Part shown: positions 11,013 to 20,187 of the stretch, piece after piece | Position numbering within the stretch: the stretch's first letter is position 1 | How the letters are laid out: every line of letters begins with the position of its first letter | Assembly: GCF_013030265.1 (NCBI RefSeq) | Contig: NZ_WPZQ01000009.1 | Span: forward strand, 153,120-217,119 | Length of the DNA: 64,000 bases | Direction of reading: 5' to 3' | DNA from: Ruegeria arenilitoris | GTDB taxonomy: Bacteria; Pseudomonadota; Alphaproteobacteria; Rhodobacterales; Rhodobacteraceae | Program-made: the position numbers and the translations under genes | The notes under the pieces: model-generated | Told to the model about the DNA's origin: nothing | The model's database searches: none | The model's input: only the letters and a program-made list of their open reading frames with translations

Positions 11013-11390
11013 GATTTTCCCGACGTATAAGCGTTAAATGAAGCTTGAACGATGGGCCTCAGCAGTGACTGGCGAACCCGGAGAAGCTTGCTGTATGCGG
11101 CGGTATACCAAAAGAAACAGAGTTGCAAGAAATACGGATCGTGGCATGTTGCCCCACCTGACCCATACCTGAAAATTGCTTGCAGCGTCAGGTTTGGTTC
11201 GCTTCCTGTTCCCTATTTGGCAGTGAAGAGTTTTCACCCTGCATCTTCGACATAACGATCACAGAAGTAGCCGGCTGTCCGTCTTGACCCAGATTCAAGA
11301 TCCGGCGTTTCTTTACAGAGAAAAAACAAATCATCTGGCCTGCAGTGAATTCACAGTGTTATTGGTCAGCATGATGTGAGGAGGAGCGGT
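11013..11390. promoter_or_regulatory. Divergent promoter region between acnB and the SMP-30-like gene
   Basis: This 378-base gap between two divergent genes shows no credible gene; the two short open frames on opposite strands lack ribosome binding sites. It must hold both promoters. The clearest structure is a perfect 10-base palindrome GTGAATTCAC at 11345-11354, 37 bases before the SMP-30-like start. GGTATACC at 11103-11110 is a second short palindrome. Confidence 0.4.
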
Positions 11391-12314
11391 ATGTCATTGA
11401 AACTGGAAGAAATGTGCAGCGGGCTGGGATTTCCTGAAGGCCCTGTGGCTATGGATGACGGATCACTGCTTTTCGTCGACATCAAAGAACAGACACTGCT
11501 GCGCCTCAGCGAAGATGGCAAAGTCAGCGTAGTTGCTGAAATCCCGGGGGGGCCGAATGGCATTGCCATCGGCCCTGATGGCGCCGCGTATGTTTGCAAC
11601 AATGGCGGCGTCTACAGCTTCGTGCCCTACGGCCCCGAGCAAATTACGGTCCCTGCCCCAATACGACCGAACTACAAGGGAGGGTCAGTCCACCGCGTGG
11701 ATCTGGACACGGGGGAAGTAACCCAACTCTACGATTCGTATGACGGAAAGCGTCTCATCGCTCCGGACGATATCGTTTTCGACACGTCTGGGGGGTTTTG
11801 GTTCACTGACACGGGCATTCAGGATGAAGAATCGACGCGATATGGCGGCCTGTATTATGCAACCATCGACGGAAAATCCCTGACCAAAGCCGCCACCATT
11901 CCAATGCCAAATGGCGTGGGACTGTCCCCAGATGGCAAAACTGTTTACGTATCAGACACTGTTTACGGACGTCTTTGGGCGATGGAGATCACTGCTCCCG
12001 GTAAAGTGAAGCCGGGACCTTTGCCCGGAATGCCGGGAAATGTTGTTCAAACGCTACCCGGATACCAGTGGCTTGATAGTCTCAAGGTCGAAAAAGACGG
12101 ACGTGTTTGCGTGGGAACATTGTTCACCGGTGGCATTACAGTATTCAATCTCGACGGAACCACGGAACACGTTGAAATACCTGATCTTTTCACAACCAAC
12201 ATGTGCTTCGGTGGCAGTGACATGCGTGACTTGTGGATTACCGCCTCAAGCACAGGCAAGATCTACAAGACCAGATGGCCTCGGCCCGGATTGAAACTTG
12301 TTTATTCAGCCTGA
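11391..12314 (+). CDS. SMP-30/gluconolactonase/LRE family protein
   Basis: Predicted six-bladed beta-propeller hydrolase of 307 residues. Family features include LEEMCSGLGFPEGPVAM at the N-terminus, the metal-site-like APDDIVFDTSGGFWFTDTG region and LSPDGKTVYVSDT. Relatives hydrolyse sugar lactones using a divalent cation. No signal peptide is seen, so it is probably cytosolic. ATG 11391 is preferred over an upstream GTG because GAGGAG sits five bases before it. It is single, divergent from acnB, and the substrate is unknown. Confidence 0.85.
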   Translation: MSLKLEEMCSGLGFPEGPVAMDDGSLLFVDIKEQTLLRLSEDGKVSVVAEIPGGPNGIAIGPDGAAYVCNNGGVYSFVPYGPEQITVPAPIRPNYKGGSVHRVDLDTGEVTQLYDSYDGKRLIAPDDIVFDTSGGFWFTDTGIQDEESTRYGGLYYATIDGKSLTKAATIPMPNGVGLSPDGKTVYVSDTVYGRLWAMEITAPGKVKPGPLPGMPGNVVQTLPGYQWLDSLKVEKDGRVCVGTLFTGGITVFNLDGTTEHVEIPDLFTTNMCFGGSDMRDLWITASSTGKIYKTRWPRPGLKLVYSA

Positions 12315-12470
12315 TCTCAAAAACAAGATCGACTTTGCGCAATCAGCAACCCGGATCAACCCATAGCTGTGTAATGCGTGACATTTTGGCTGCCGTTCAA
12401 TGAACCTTGGTCACGTGATGTTGCGTAAGTCTGGCGGGACAACCTTTGCTGTAGTAGATAGGTTTTTCAG

Positions 12471-15400
12471 ATGGGGGATGTTGCGAACATACCAGTGTCA
12501 CAGCAAGCTAGCCTTGGTGAAAGACGCCAGGTGTCCGTGTTGTTCGCGGACATGGTCGGTTATACCGCTATCGTTGCCGAACTTGGCGAAGAGAAGGCCC
12601 TCAATTTTGTCCGCCTAACCTACGAGACGCTGACCAACGCTGTTGAGGAGCATGGCGGTACAGTGCGCGACTTTGCTGGCGACAGCATCATGGCTTTGTT
12701 CGGCATCCCGGAAGCACTTGAAGATGCAGCACTGCGCGCATGCCGGGCAGCGATGGCGATTCACAAAGCCCTTGCGACAGCAGCGGATGATCTGGAAGCA
12801 GAATTCGGGGTACGCCCACGCATGCGTGTTGGCATCAGTTCCGGAACTGTCCTGATGGCCGCTGTGCAGGGCGAGGACGGACCAACAACTGCTGTTGGCA
12901 GCACGGTCAATCTCGCGGCGCGCATTGAGAACCTTGCACCGCCTGCTGGCACCTTGATGTGCGATACAACACGTCGGCTGGTCGAATGGGTCGCCGATCT
13001 GAGCTTCAACGGTGAGCATCAAATCAAAGGTTTGCTCAAACCGCAGAAGCTCTGGCAATTGCAGTCGGTCAGCAATGATGCAACACGCTTTGATGCCTCG
13101 ATTGCGCGTGGACTCAGCAGCTATGTCGGGCGAGTTGGGGAACTGAACCAGCTATTCGATGCGCTGGCCAATGTAGATGACGCCTTGTCCGTCATTGATC
13201 TGGTCGCTGAGCCCGGCTTGGGCAAGACGCGCCTTGTGTTCGAATTTCTTAAAAGAGTGCCTTCCGAAGAAGCCTCGGTTCTTTCCGGCTATTGCTTTGC
13301 GGATGGTCAGCAGGTGCCATTCCTGCCCTTTCTGGAAATCATGCGCAGTGCGTTCAAAATCCGCGAGGCTGATGACCCGACAGAAGTAGCTCGCAAGCTG
13401 GAAAAGGGACTGACTGCCGCGGATTTACACTCGGCTGAAAACTTGGGCTTACTGCTCAACTTGCTTGGCCTGAAACCTCCCGCAGGTGCACTTGACGGGC
13501 TTGATGGAGTTTTGATCGGTCTGCGCACGCGCGAATTGCTGCCAGCTTTGATGAAGGCAAAATGTGCGCATGGCAAAGTAATCCTGCTTATAGAGGATGC
13601 GCATTGGATCGATTCCGCTTCAGAAGAGCTTGTTCGCAATCTGGTTGAAAGTGGTCAGCAGAATAACCTGTTGATCATCCAGACACGGCGCCCGGAATAT
13701 ACTCCGGGTTGGAATGCCCAGGCCGGTGTGACAACGATTTCGCTCGGCCCGTTACCGTCTGACGATATTACCTATCTGGCCCAGACGCGGCTCGGGGTAG
13801 ATACATTGCCGGACGATCTGGCTTCTCAATTGACAGAGCGTGCTGGAGGAAACCCTCTTTTTGGAGAGGAGCTACTAGGTTTCCTGCTAGATGAAGGCAC
13901 CCTGAGAGTTGATGCAGGACGAGCCTATTTCGAAGTTGGCAAAGGTGAGAATGAACTGCCCGTAAGTATGCGTGGCCTGCTCGCCGCCAGAATGGAACAC
14001 CTCAAACCAGAAGACCGAGAGTTGTTGCAAGCGGCTGCTGTCATTGGACGGAGGTTTGATCCTGGCCTGTTGTCTCAACTGGTTGAAAAGCCAGGCGGCG
14101 TAGGGGCAGCGCTACAAAGGCTGCAAGCTCTGGATGTTCTTTATCGGGAAACCAACTCTTCCGATTACATTTTCAAACATGTCCTGCTGCGAGACTCGGT
14201 GTACCAAAGCCTCGTATCAACTCGCCGGTCGACACTGCATCTGGCCATCGCGGATATGTTGGAGTTGAGAAACTCGAACCGACTTCAGGAAGTTGCTGAA
14301 ACCCTTGCCCATCACTATGGGCTCACAGATCGAACGGATCAGGCTTTCAAGTACAGCACTTTGGCAGGTGTAAAGAGCTTGGGCATCTACTCCCTTGACG
14401 AAGCCAACAAGTACTTTGTTTCTGCGCTCGAACTTTATCAAAGCGATCCAGACTGCGCCACGAATGAGCAATTTGTGGAGTTTCTTGCAGATTTTGCCTT
14501 GTGCTCGAATATTTCGATGCGTGTGCTCAAACTGATCGAACTAGCTGATAATGTTCGGCCGATCCTCGAAGAAGCTGGAGACAGCAGCCATCACGCCCTT
14601 TTCCTGCATCACTACGTTTCCTGTCTCGTCTGCAATGGAAAATTCCGCAAGGCACATGGTGTTCAGCAAGAGCTGACCGCAATGGCTGAACGACTTGGTG
14701 ACCCGGCCTCCCGAGCGTATGCCATGGTTAATGAACTGTCGGTATCCATCTACTTTGCGCCGATTGAAAACGATCTGTTCAATGCCAAGATCGCCGAAAT
14801 CGAAAGCTATCTGGAAAAGATTGAAGACGCCTATATTCAGAACTTCTTCCTGGCGACCATCGGTTGGAATGAACTCAATCGTGGTCGGGTAGCTGCGGCA
14901 CATGCCAATTCGGATCGAATGATCGCCGTTGGCAAGGCCAAGAATGATCCACGCTCGCTTGGTTATGGCACAGCGATGAAAGCTCTGATTGCGATGGTCA
15001 CTGACGACCATGAGCTTGCACTAAAAATGGCAGAAGAAGCACGACGCCAGTCACAGGTCGAATTTGAGTTGGCCATCGCCGAAGTTGCGCGGGTCAGTTC
15101 GATGATACCCTTGGGCAAACCGGGTGCCCTTGAGACGGTCAAACAACATATCAGCACATGCGATGCCAAAGGCTGGGCATTATTCACCAACGGCCCAGCA
15201 ACCATGCTGGGTGTCGCCTACGCTCTGAATGGTCAGATTGCCGAGGGTCTACGCCAGATCAAAGATGTCATTCGCCAGCGTGACGAAGATGGCACCCAAA
15301 CCGCTGCAGACTGGGGCCGCCTCTTCCTATGTGAAATGCATCTGGCCATTCTCACGGGTGAAGGTGGCGGTTCGCTTGGCGTCTTGTTCAGAAATCTGCG

Positions 15401-15665
15401 CTCGATCCTTCGGGTCATGATCTTTGGTGAAAAAGAAATGATCGCCATGATCGAACACATTCGCAAGAATCCGCAATTCGACAGCGGCGGTCATTATATC
15501 GCACGCTGCGACATGATCATGGGCCTGCTTTACAAGGCAAAAAAGAAAAGGCCCTTGGCCGTGGAACATCTGCAGCGGGCCCGTCTGGTCGTGGAAACCG
15601 CGGGCCAGTCGCCGATGCTCACACGGATCGATACCGCGTTGAATGAGCTTTCCCTGAGCGCCTAA
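12471..15665 (+). CDS. Class III adenylate/guanylate cyclase fused to an AAA ATPase and helical repeats
   Basis: Soluble protein of 1064 residues. Residues ~20-200 form a class III cyclase homology domain with both metal aspartates (Asp27 in LFADMVGYT, Asp71 in FAGDSIMALFG) and the STVNLAARIE motif. An ATPase follows, with Walker A AEPGLGKTR near residue 247 and Walker B ILLIEDAHWIDSASEEL. The C-terminal ~450 residues are alpha-helical, TPR-like. The position four residues before Asp71, often Lys in adenylate cyclases, is Asp here, so nucleotide specificity is uncertain. It probably makes a cyclic nucleotide in response to an unknown ligand. It converges on and overlaps by four bases the end of the DyP peroxidase gene. 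Confidence 0.88.
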   Translation: MGDVANIPVSQQASLGERRQVSVLFADMVGYTAIVAELGEEKALNFVRLTYETLTNAVEEHGGTVRDFAGDSIMALFGIPEALEDAALRACRAAMAIHKALATAADDLEAEFGVRPRMRVGISSGTVLMAAVQGEDGPTTAVGSTVNLAARIENLAPPAGTLMCDTTRRLVEWVADLSFNGEHQIKGLLKPQKLWQLQSVSNDATRFDASIARGLSSYVGRVGELNQLFDALANVDDALSVIDLVAEPGLGKTRLVFEFLKRVPSEEASVLSGYCFADGQQVPFLPFLEIMRSAFKIREADDPTEVARKLEKGLTAADLHSAENLGLLLNLLGLKPPAGALDGLDGVLIGLRTRELLPALMKAKCAHGKVILLIEDAHWIDSASEELVRNLVESGQQNNLLIIQTRRPEYTPGWNAQAGVTTISLGPLPSDDITYLAQTRLGVDTLPDDLASQLTERAGGNPLFGEELLGFLLDEGTLRVDAGRAYFEVGKGENELPVSMRGLLAARMEHLKPEDRELLQAAAVIGRRFDPGLLSQLVEKPGGVGAALQRLQALDVLYRETNSSDYIFKHVLLRDSVYQSLVSTRRSTLHLAIADMLELRNSNRLQEVAETLAHHYGLTDRTDQAFKYSTLAGVKSLGIYSLDEANKYFVSALELYQSDPDCATNEQFVEFLADFALCSNISMRVLKLIELADNVRPILEEAGDSSHHALFLHHYVSCLVCNGKFRKAHGVQQELTAMAERLGDPASRAYAMVNELSVSIYFAPIENDLFNAKIAEIESYLEKIEDAYIQNFFLATIGWNELNRGRVAAAHANSDRMIAVGKAKNDPRSLGYGTAMKALIAMVTDDHELALKMAEEARRQSQVEFELAIAEVARVSSMIPLGKPGALETVKQHISTCDAKGWALFTNGPATMLGVAYALNGQIAEGLRQIKDVIRQRDEDGTQTAADWGRLFLCEMHLAILTGEGGGSLGVLFRNLRSILRVMIFGEKEMIAMIEHIRKNPQFDSGGHYIARCDMIMGLLYKAKKKRPLAVEHLQRARLVVETAGQSPMLTRIDTALNELSLSA

Positions 15666-17059
15666 TTAGTCAACTCTGACAGGTACTTGATCGCAGCAAT
15701 GCTTGGCAGGAACGTATAGGCCCCGCCCCGCGACGTGATCAGGCGGGGAATGCCGCGAATACGGATCGTCTCACCATCCGGCAATCTCATGTCGAACCAG
15801 CTGGTTTCAGTTGTGTTTGCACCCAACAGCGGATCATTGGATCCGGTGATGGTCGGATCATGAAGACCAAGATTGATCCAGTCGCACATAACCGCTTCGA
15901 ACTGCGCACCTATATTGGCTCCGATGAAGCTGCCAAGCAGTCCGCGCTCATGACTGTCCGGTTGCTGAGGATCGAAATCCGGACCGTATGACATCCCGCG
16001 CCGCACGAGACGCCTGGTATAATTCGCAATGCGCTGCACGATGGGTCCGCCACGAGGGTTACCGCGTCGCAAGTGTGAACCGGCCGGGCAGCGAGAATTG
16101 CGCGTGTAGTCGAAATTAGTTAGCGAGACAGGCTCTTCAGGGAATTGCGCATCAGGAGACAACTCGTATGGCACACCGTTGCGCCACCTACCGCACATCT
16201 GTGCGGCAACAACCTCACGCAATGCGCCATGCAGATCCAACCCCTCGCCAATCCGGTCAAGATTTTCAGGATCAGCCAGTTGCGTTGCTTCAGGATGCTC
16301 CATCAACTCGGTGGCGGCCTGATCCAGATAAGCTTCGAAACCTACAACATCCTGCGCGAGAATGCGGAAGGCGTTGAACGACCCATTGAACCCCAACTCA
16401 TGGGGCGTAGGGACCCGAAACGTCACACCTTCCTGACGTGTGGGATAGCCCAGCAATGCCGTACCAAGTGGATCGATGGGTTCATCCACACCTACCTGAT
16501 CCGGATCGATGACATGTTTGAAGCGTGGCTGCGAAATGCCGTCAACATAACCAAAGAACACCTTGCCTTCAGGTAGGTTTCGCCCGTTGCGCACGCCCAG
16601 AACATCGAATGCACCTGCCACCTGTGCCTGAACCTCATCCAAAGGTTCTTCGGTATCCGCGTGTATCGAGGCAATGATGTGTACACGATCCGGAGTACCG
16701 AAAGGCGCAGGCCAATGTTCGGGGGCACTCTCCCCGAAATCACCAATTTTCATGGCGCGTTTCGTCATACCCTGCCGGAATTCGGTCGGGAATGTATCCA
16801 GATGCTCTGAAGGCGTGCCCAGCGCGCGCAAACCTTCAAATGTCACACCGATATTGAAACAAACCGCGGGCTTTTGGCGCCAAGTCGTGTCTCGTGTAAT
16901 CGCCGGAACATCCGAGTTGTTCCCATCTACCGAAGCAGCCAGAAAACCTCTTGCCGCTGCCAGATCATTAACCTCAAGAATGAGATGTCGTACAAAGTTG
17001 CGGCGATAGCCACGCAGGATGTTGCCCTGAATATCGCCGAGATCGAAAGCCTTGTTCAC
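15662..17059 (-). CDS. Dyp-type heme peroxidase
   Basis: Dye-decolorizing-type peroxidase of 465 residues. It shows DIQGNILRGYRRNF at the N-terminus, the catalytic GxxDG motif (GYVDG, about residue 170) and the proximal-heme region CPAGSHLRRGNPRG (His about residue 328). No signal peptide is seen. The long form with DIQGNIL resembles the fungal-like DyP classes rather than encapsulin-associated ones. Its start overlaps by four bases the stop of the upstream unknown gene, so the two are translationally coupled. It is the last gene of the cassette with the catalase-like and patatin genes. Substrate unknown; oxidised lipids or phenols are possible. Confidence 0.88.
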   Translation of the reverse strand: MNKAFDLGDIQGNILRGYRRNFVRHLILEVNDLAAARGFLAASVDGNNSDVPAITRDTTWRQKPAVCFNIGVTFEGLRALGTPSEHLDTFPTEFRQGMTKRAMKIGDFGESAPEHWPAPFGTPDRVHIIASIHADTEEPLDEVQAQVAGAFDVLGVRNGRNLPEGKVFFGYVDGISQPRFKHVIDPDQVGVDEPIDPLGTALLGYPTRQEGVTFRVPTPHELGFNGSFNAFRILAQDVVGFEAYLDQAATELMEHPEATQLADPENLDRIGEGLDLHGALREVVAAQMCGRWRNGVPYELSPDAQFPEEPVSLTNFDYTRNSRCPAGSHLRRGNPRGGPIVQRIANYTRRLVRRGMSYGPDFDPQQPDSHERGLLGSFIGANIGAQFEAVMCDWINLGLHDPTITGSNDPLLGANTTETSWFDMRLPDGETIRIRGIPRLITSRGGAYTFLPSIAAIKYLSELTN

Positions 17060-17772
17060 CAGCCCACTCCGAATTTGCTGCGTACTTGAGCGGCAGAAAC
17101 ACCGGGATAGGCGCGATAGCCACCACCCAGTGAAATGTTTGGATTTGCATGCAACTGCAGAATCAGATCGCGCGGTAGCGAGCCAATCATGTGCGGCGGA
17201 TCATTGGGAACTAGCCCTTTAGCTGCGTCCTGCAAACCGAACAAATCTGTTGGGAAGTCAGGCGCTTGAAACAGATCATGCTCATGCACCCAATCGATGA
17301 ACTTCTCAACGTTGTGCTCGGTCGGCATAAGCTCATCACCGCCTTCGACTAACGACATAACATCGTTGAAGACACTGCCTATCGTTGTGATGAAATCCCG
17401 GATGTAATTGCTGAAATCGCCATCATAGACAGATATCATGCAGATGTTGTTTCCGATCAGCAAAAAGCGCGCAAAGTGCACCGTACCCACATTATCGAGG
17501 CCGGCAAAAATCTCATCGACATTCTGGGCAATCGCCAACGTTGCTCGCGCCCGCCCTGCCGGTGACGGATCCTTTAGGGGCATGATGAGGTTCATCATCC
17601 TCTGAACATTTTCGCTGGGTTGCGGTGACGGGCGGGGCCCACCCGGCAGCTTTGGCTTCGGCTCTTTCCAGATCCAGTAGGGTACGACCACGTAGCGGGA
17701 TAGGAAATTGAACCAGCCTCGCTCGGGCAAACTGTTGACATAGCGATTGAACCATCCGTTCCGGCTTGTCAT
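17056..17772 (-). CDS. Conserved protein of unknown function, peroxidase-linked
   Basis: 238-residue protein that I cannot assign to a named function. The start MTSRNGWFNRYVNS is preferred over one 37 codons upstream because the longer frame runs into the catalase-like gene. A proline-rich segment near residues 45-60 precedes a domain containing GTVHFARFLLIGNNICM and ISVYDGDFSNYIRDF. This HFARF...YDGxFxxYIxDF pattern also recurs, from memory, in proteins found beside or fused to Dyp-type peroxidases. No catalytic motif is evident. Tight coupling to the DyP gene suggests a partner or adaptor of that enzyme. Confidence 0.75.
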   Translation of the reverse strand: MTSRNGWFNRYVNSLPERGWFNFLSRYVVVPYWIWKEPKPKLPGGPRPSPQPSENVQRMMNLIMPLKDPSPAGRARATLAIAQNVDEIFAGLDNVGTVHFARFLLIGNNICMISVYDGDFSNYIRDFITTIGSVFNDVMSLVEGGDELMPTEHNVEKFIDWVHEHDLFQAPDFPTDLFGLQDAAKGLVPNDPPHMIGSLPRDLILQLHANPNISLGGGYRAYPGVSAAQVRSKFGVGW

Positions 17773-17776
17773 GGTC

Positions 17777-18790
17777 TTAACTCCGCGAAAATGGGCATGG
17801 TGTTCCGTTCCGCCACTTGCTTGAAATCTTGTAGGATTCCTTGCGGATATGCAGCACCGGATCATCTGACGCCTCGATACCATCAGTAAGGAGACCCGGA
17901 TTGAAGCTGAGCTTTTCGCACTGCTCCTCCTGGTTATCGGGTATGGCGTCGAGCGTGAGCGTTCCCATCATCACCCTTTGCCGATGCGGTGGCCAAGGTC
18001 GTGACGAGTCATTGAAGTCATCGCCTACTTCGCCAATTGTCATCATCAGCGAAAAACGAGCCGGTTCGTTAGCAATGCGGTCCACAAGTTCTTGCTTAAG
18101 ATAGTCATCGACCGGCGTTTTGTTGGGATCGGTTCTGAGAACACCCGCAATCGGCTGCCAGCTAAACCGCACCCAGCGGCGCGTGTTGTCAGGATCGGTA
18201 ACCACGAAGGTGTGGACAGCGTGATATGCCGCACGCACATAGCTCACCGGCGCGCCAATGGTTGCGGCCTGTAGCACGCCAAGCTGCGCATAGGCATTCT
18301 TGTCCGCAAAGCGGATAGCTCCTGCATCGGGGCTGATGGTTTCACCCGGATATGGATCACGTTCGGGCAATCTCAGGTGTAACAGTTCTAGGATTTTCTT
18401 CCACGGTGATTGCCCCTCATACGGCGCAGGGGCTGCCTCTAAAGCAAATTCCAGAAACGCCTCGGGCGTAGGGGCAAAAAACTCCGGCAAGGTCATTGCG
18501 ATAAGGTCGGTGTCGCTCCCGTCAGACAGATGGAAACGTACCGCCATCCCCCGTACATCAGACCAGCCGTCTCGAATGGTTGCGCTGCCTGAACCGTTTG
18601 AAAACCGAACGATTACATTTGTTTTTTCTGCTTTGAAATGCTCGGCGACACAGAAGTTGCCCGCGATCGGCGACGGTTCAAAAAATCCTGTGACGCTGAC
18701 ACCAAAGGTGTGAACGGGGCGCAACGAAGTGTCGCCATCGCTGCGCTGTAGAACTTCGACCAATTTCTCGGCAATGTTGGGATCGTCCAT
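17777..18790 (-). CDS. Catalase-like heme protein
   Basis: 337-residue member of the catalase superfamily, shorter than classical catalases (about 480 or more). The distal catalytic His is in PVHTFGV (His27) and the VRFSNGSG Asn motif follows. MAVRFHLSDGSDTDLIAMTLPEFFAP matches the catalase core in two adjoining pieces. The C-terminus is short and the usual proximal Tyr motif is not obvious to me. Relatives act as organic-peroxide-dependent peroxidases or, in eukaryotes, as allene oxide synthases on lipid hydroperoxides. It starts four bases upstream of the next gene in the cassette. Confidence 0.82.
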   Translation of the reverse strand: MDDPNIAEKLVEVLQRSDGDTSLRPVHTFGVSVTGFFEPSPIAGNFCVAEHFKAEKTNVIVRFSNGSGSATIRDGWSDVRGMAVRFHLSDGSDTDLIAMTLPEFFAPTPEAFLEFALEAAPAPYEGQSPWKKILELLHLRLPERDPYPGETISPDAGAIRFADKNAYAQLGVLQAATIGAPVSYVRAAYHAVHTFVVTDPDNTRRWVRFSWQPIAGVLRTDPNKTPVDDYLKQELVDRIANEPARFSLMMTIGEVGDDFNDSSRPWPPHRQRVMMGTLTLDAIPDNQEEQCEKLSFNPGLLTDGIEASDDPVLHIRKESYKISSKWRNGTPCPFSRS

Positions 18791-18951
18791 ATGCCTCCCC
18801 TTCGCGTATGAACAAATAAGACTTGGGCGTTAACCTTTATGGTTTAGCCGCAATCGCAACAAACACTTCGCATTTTCTGGAAAGTGCCACAAAAACAAAG
18901 CGGGGTGTGTTCCAGTATCCCCAATCGATGTCCCGAAGTCTCTCAATAGGA

Positions 18952-20001
18952 CTACCATCCACGAAGCATCTGCACCGCGCGCATCCAATCCTCGGATTCT
19001 TTGATAGACTGATAGGCCTCATCCATCAGGTCATAGGCGGCGGGCTTGTGTGTCGACAGCCCTACGACCTTGGGCAACGGTGGGTTCAGGCGCACCAACC
19101 GATCTTTCAGCACCAGTCGCGCCATCCAGTACTGGTTCTCCGCCGAAGTCGTTAGCAACAATTCAATCAGCGCGCCGCGCGGTGCGTTCGAGGTTATCCC
19201 AAACCACTTTAGCAGGCCCCAATCGTCAGGGTCCTTGATCATCTCTTCCGAGATATCCGTAGGCTGCTGACCGGTTCCGATCGACAGCGCCTCGATTTGC
19301 TCAAGCCCCTCAGCCCGATCTGCAGCTATCGCTATGTTGATCCCATTCAGCACCGGATTGTTCGCAAAGGTACCGCCATCAGCGAAGTACCCGTAATCAA
19401 CCCCATCCGCCGTTATCAGGTGCGGTGGAAAATATGTCGGGGCCGCCGAGCTTGCCAATGCAACGTCAAGCAATTTGACCGCGCTCATATCCAGCCATGA
19501 TCCATTGCCCAGATCCTGGTTGGTGACTGTAAATGGCGCCCAGCCGGCTTGGTCACTGCGATGCAGGCACACTGTATTGATGGCCATCACCAGATCCGAA
19601 GAAATTGATCCAACGGTCCGATCACCGACAAGGGTCTCGCCGATCTCAGCCAAACCGGTCGAATTATACTGCGCAGCTGTAATTCCCGGGCCACCGCCGA
19701 ATTTGAATTTTCGAAGTACTTCATCGAGCGCTTTGTCTACCAGACTACGCTCATTCTCTCTGAAAATCGTATCCGCATCGTCACGATAATGCGATGCAAG
19801 ATCCGTGATCAATGCGGTCAGGTCTTTTCCCTGAGATCTGCCATCCGCCAAAGCGACCGCTATCAAACCACCGGTCGACGTTCCTGCAAACCCATCGGCC
19901 TTTTCCAGAAACTGAGTTTCCTCCTGCAGACCCTGCAAGATCAAACATGTTAGATATCCTCTGATCCCGCCCCCATCGCAGGATACCAGCCTGAATGCCA
20001 T
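18952..20001 (-). CDS. Patatin-like phospholipase
   Basis: 349-residue serine acyl hydrolase (patatin family; CBASS CapV and ExoU are distant relatives). The Ser-Asp dyad is complete: oxyanion-hole motif DGGGIRG at residues 9-15, nucleophile Ser42 in GTSTGG, and Asp near residue 208 in YFADGGTFANNP. No signal peptide is seen, so it should act on cytosolic-face membrane lipids or be released by another route. It is the first gene of the minus-strand cassette, with a 161-base gap before the catalase-like gene. I infer that it supplies free fatty acids to the heme enzymes that follow. Confidence 0.88.
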   Translation of the reverse strand: MAFRLVSCDGGGIRGYLTCLILQGLQEETQFLEKADGFAGTSTGGLIAVALADGRSQGKDLTALITDLASHYRDDADTIFRENERSLVDKALDEVLRKFKFGGGPGITAAQYNSTGLAEIGETLVGDRTVGSISSDLVMAINTVCLHRSDQAGWAPFTVTNQDLGNGSWLDMSAVKLLDVALASSAAPTYFPPHLITADGVDYGYFADGGTFANNPVLNGINIAIAADRAEGLEQIEALSIGTGQQPTDISEEMIKDPDDWGLLKWFGITSNAPRGALIELLLTTSAENQYWMARLVLKDRLVRLNPPLPKVVGLSTHKPAAYDLMDEAYQSIKESEDWMRAVQMLRGW

Positions 20002-20187
20002 CCGCCTTCATTCCGTTCGTTCGCTTCCAGTGCGTTTGATGATCACTGAACGGTTGTTCCAACTACCCCCGGAACTTTCCGTCAAATGTTCACACTGACT
20101 GCTTCGTTTCCCTCACCCTTTTTTATCACGTTAATAATTCCACGCCAGACAAGACCGCAAAGTCTGGGGCACTCAAATTGGTGTGAT

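Noticed and set aside
18952..20001. CBASS-type phage defence (patatin effector with a nearby cyclase)
   Set aside because: The cyclase is a class III enzyme, not a CD-NTase, and is not in the same operon. No Cap accessory genes are present.
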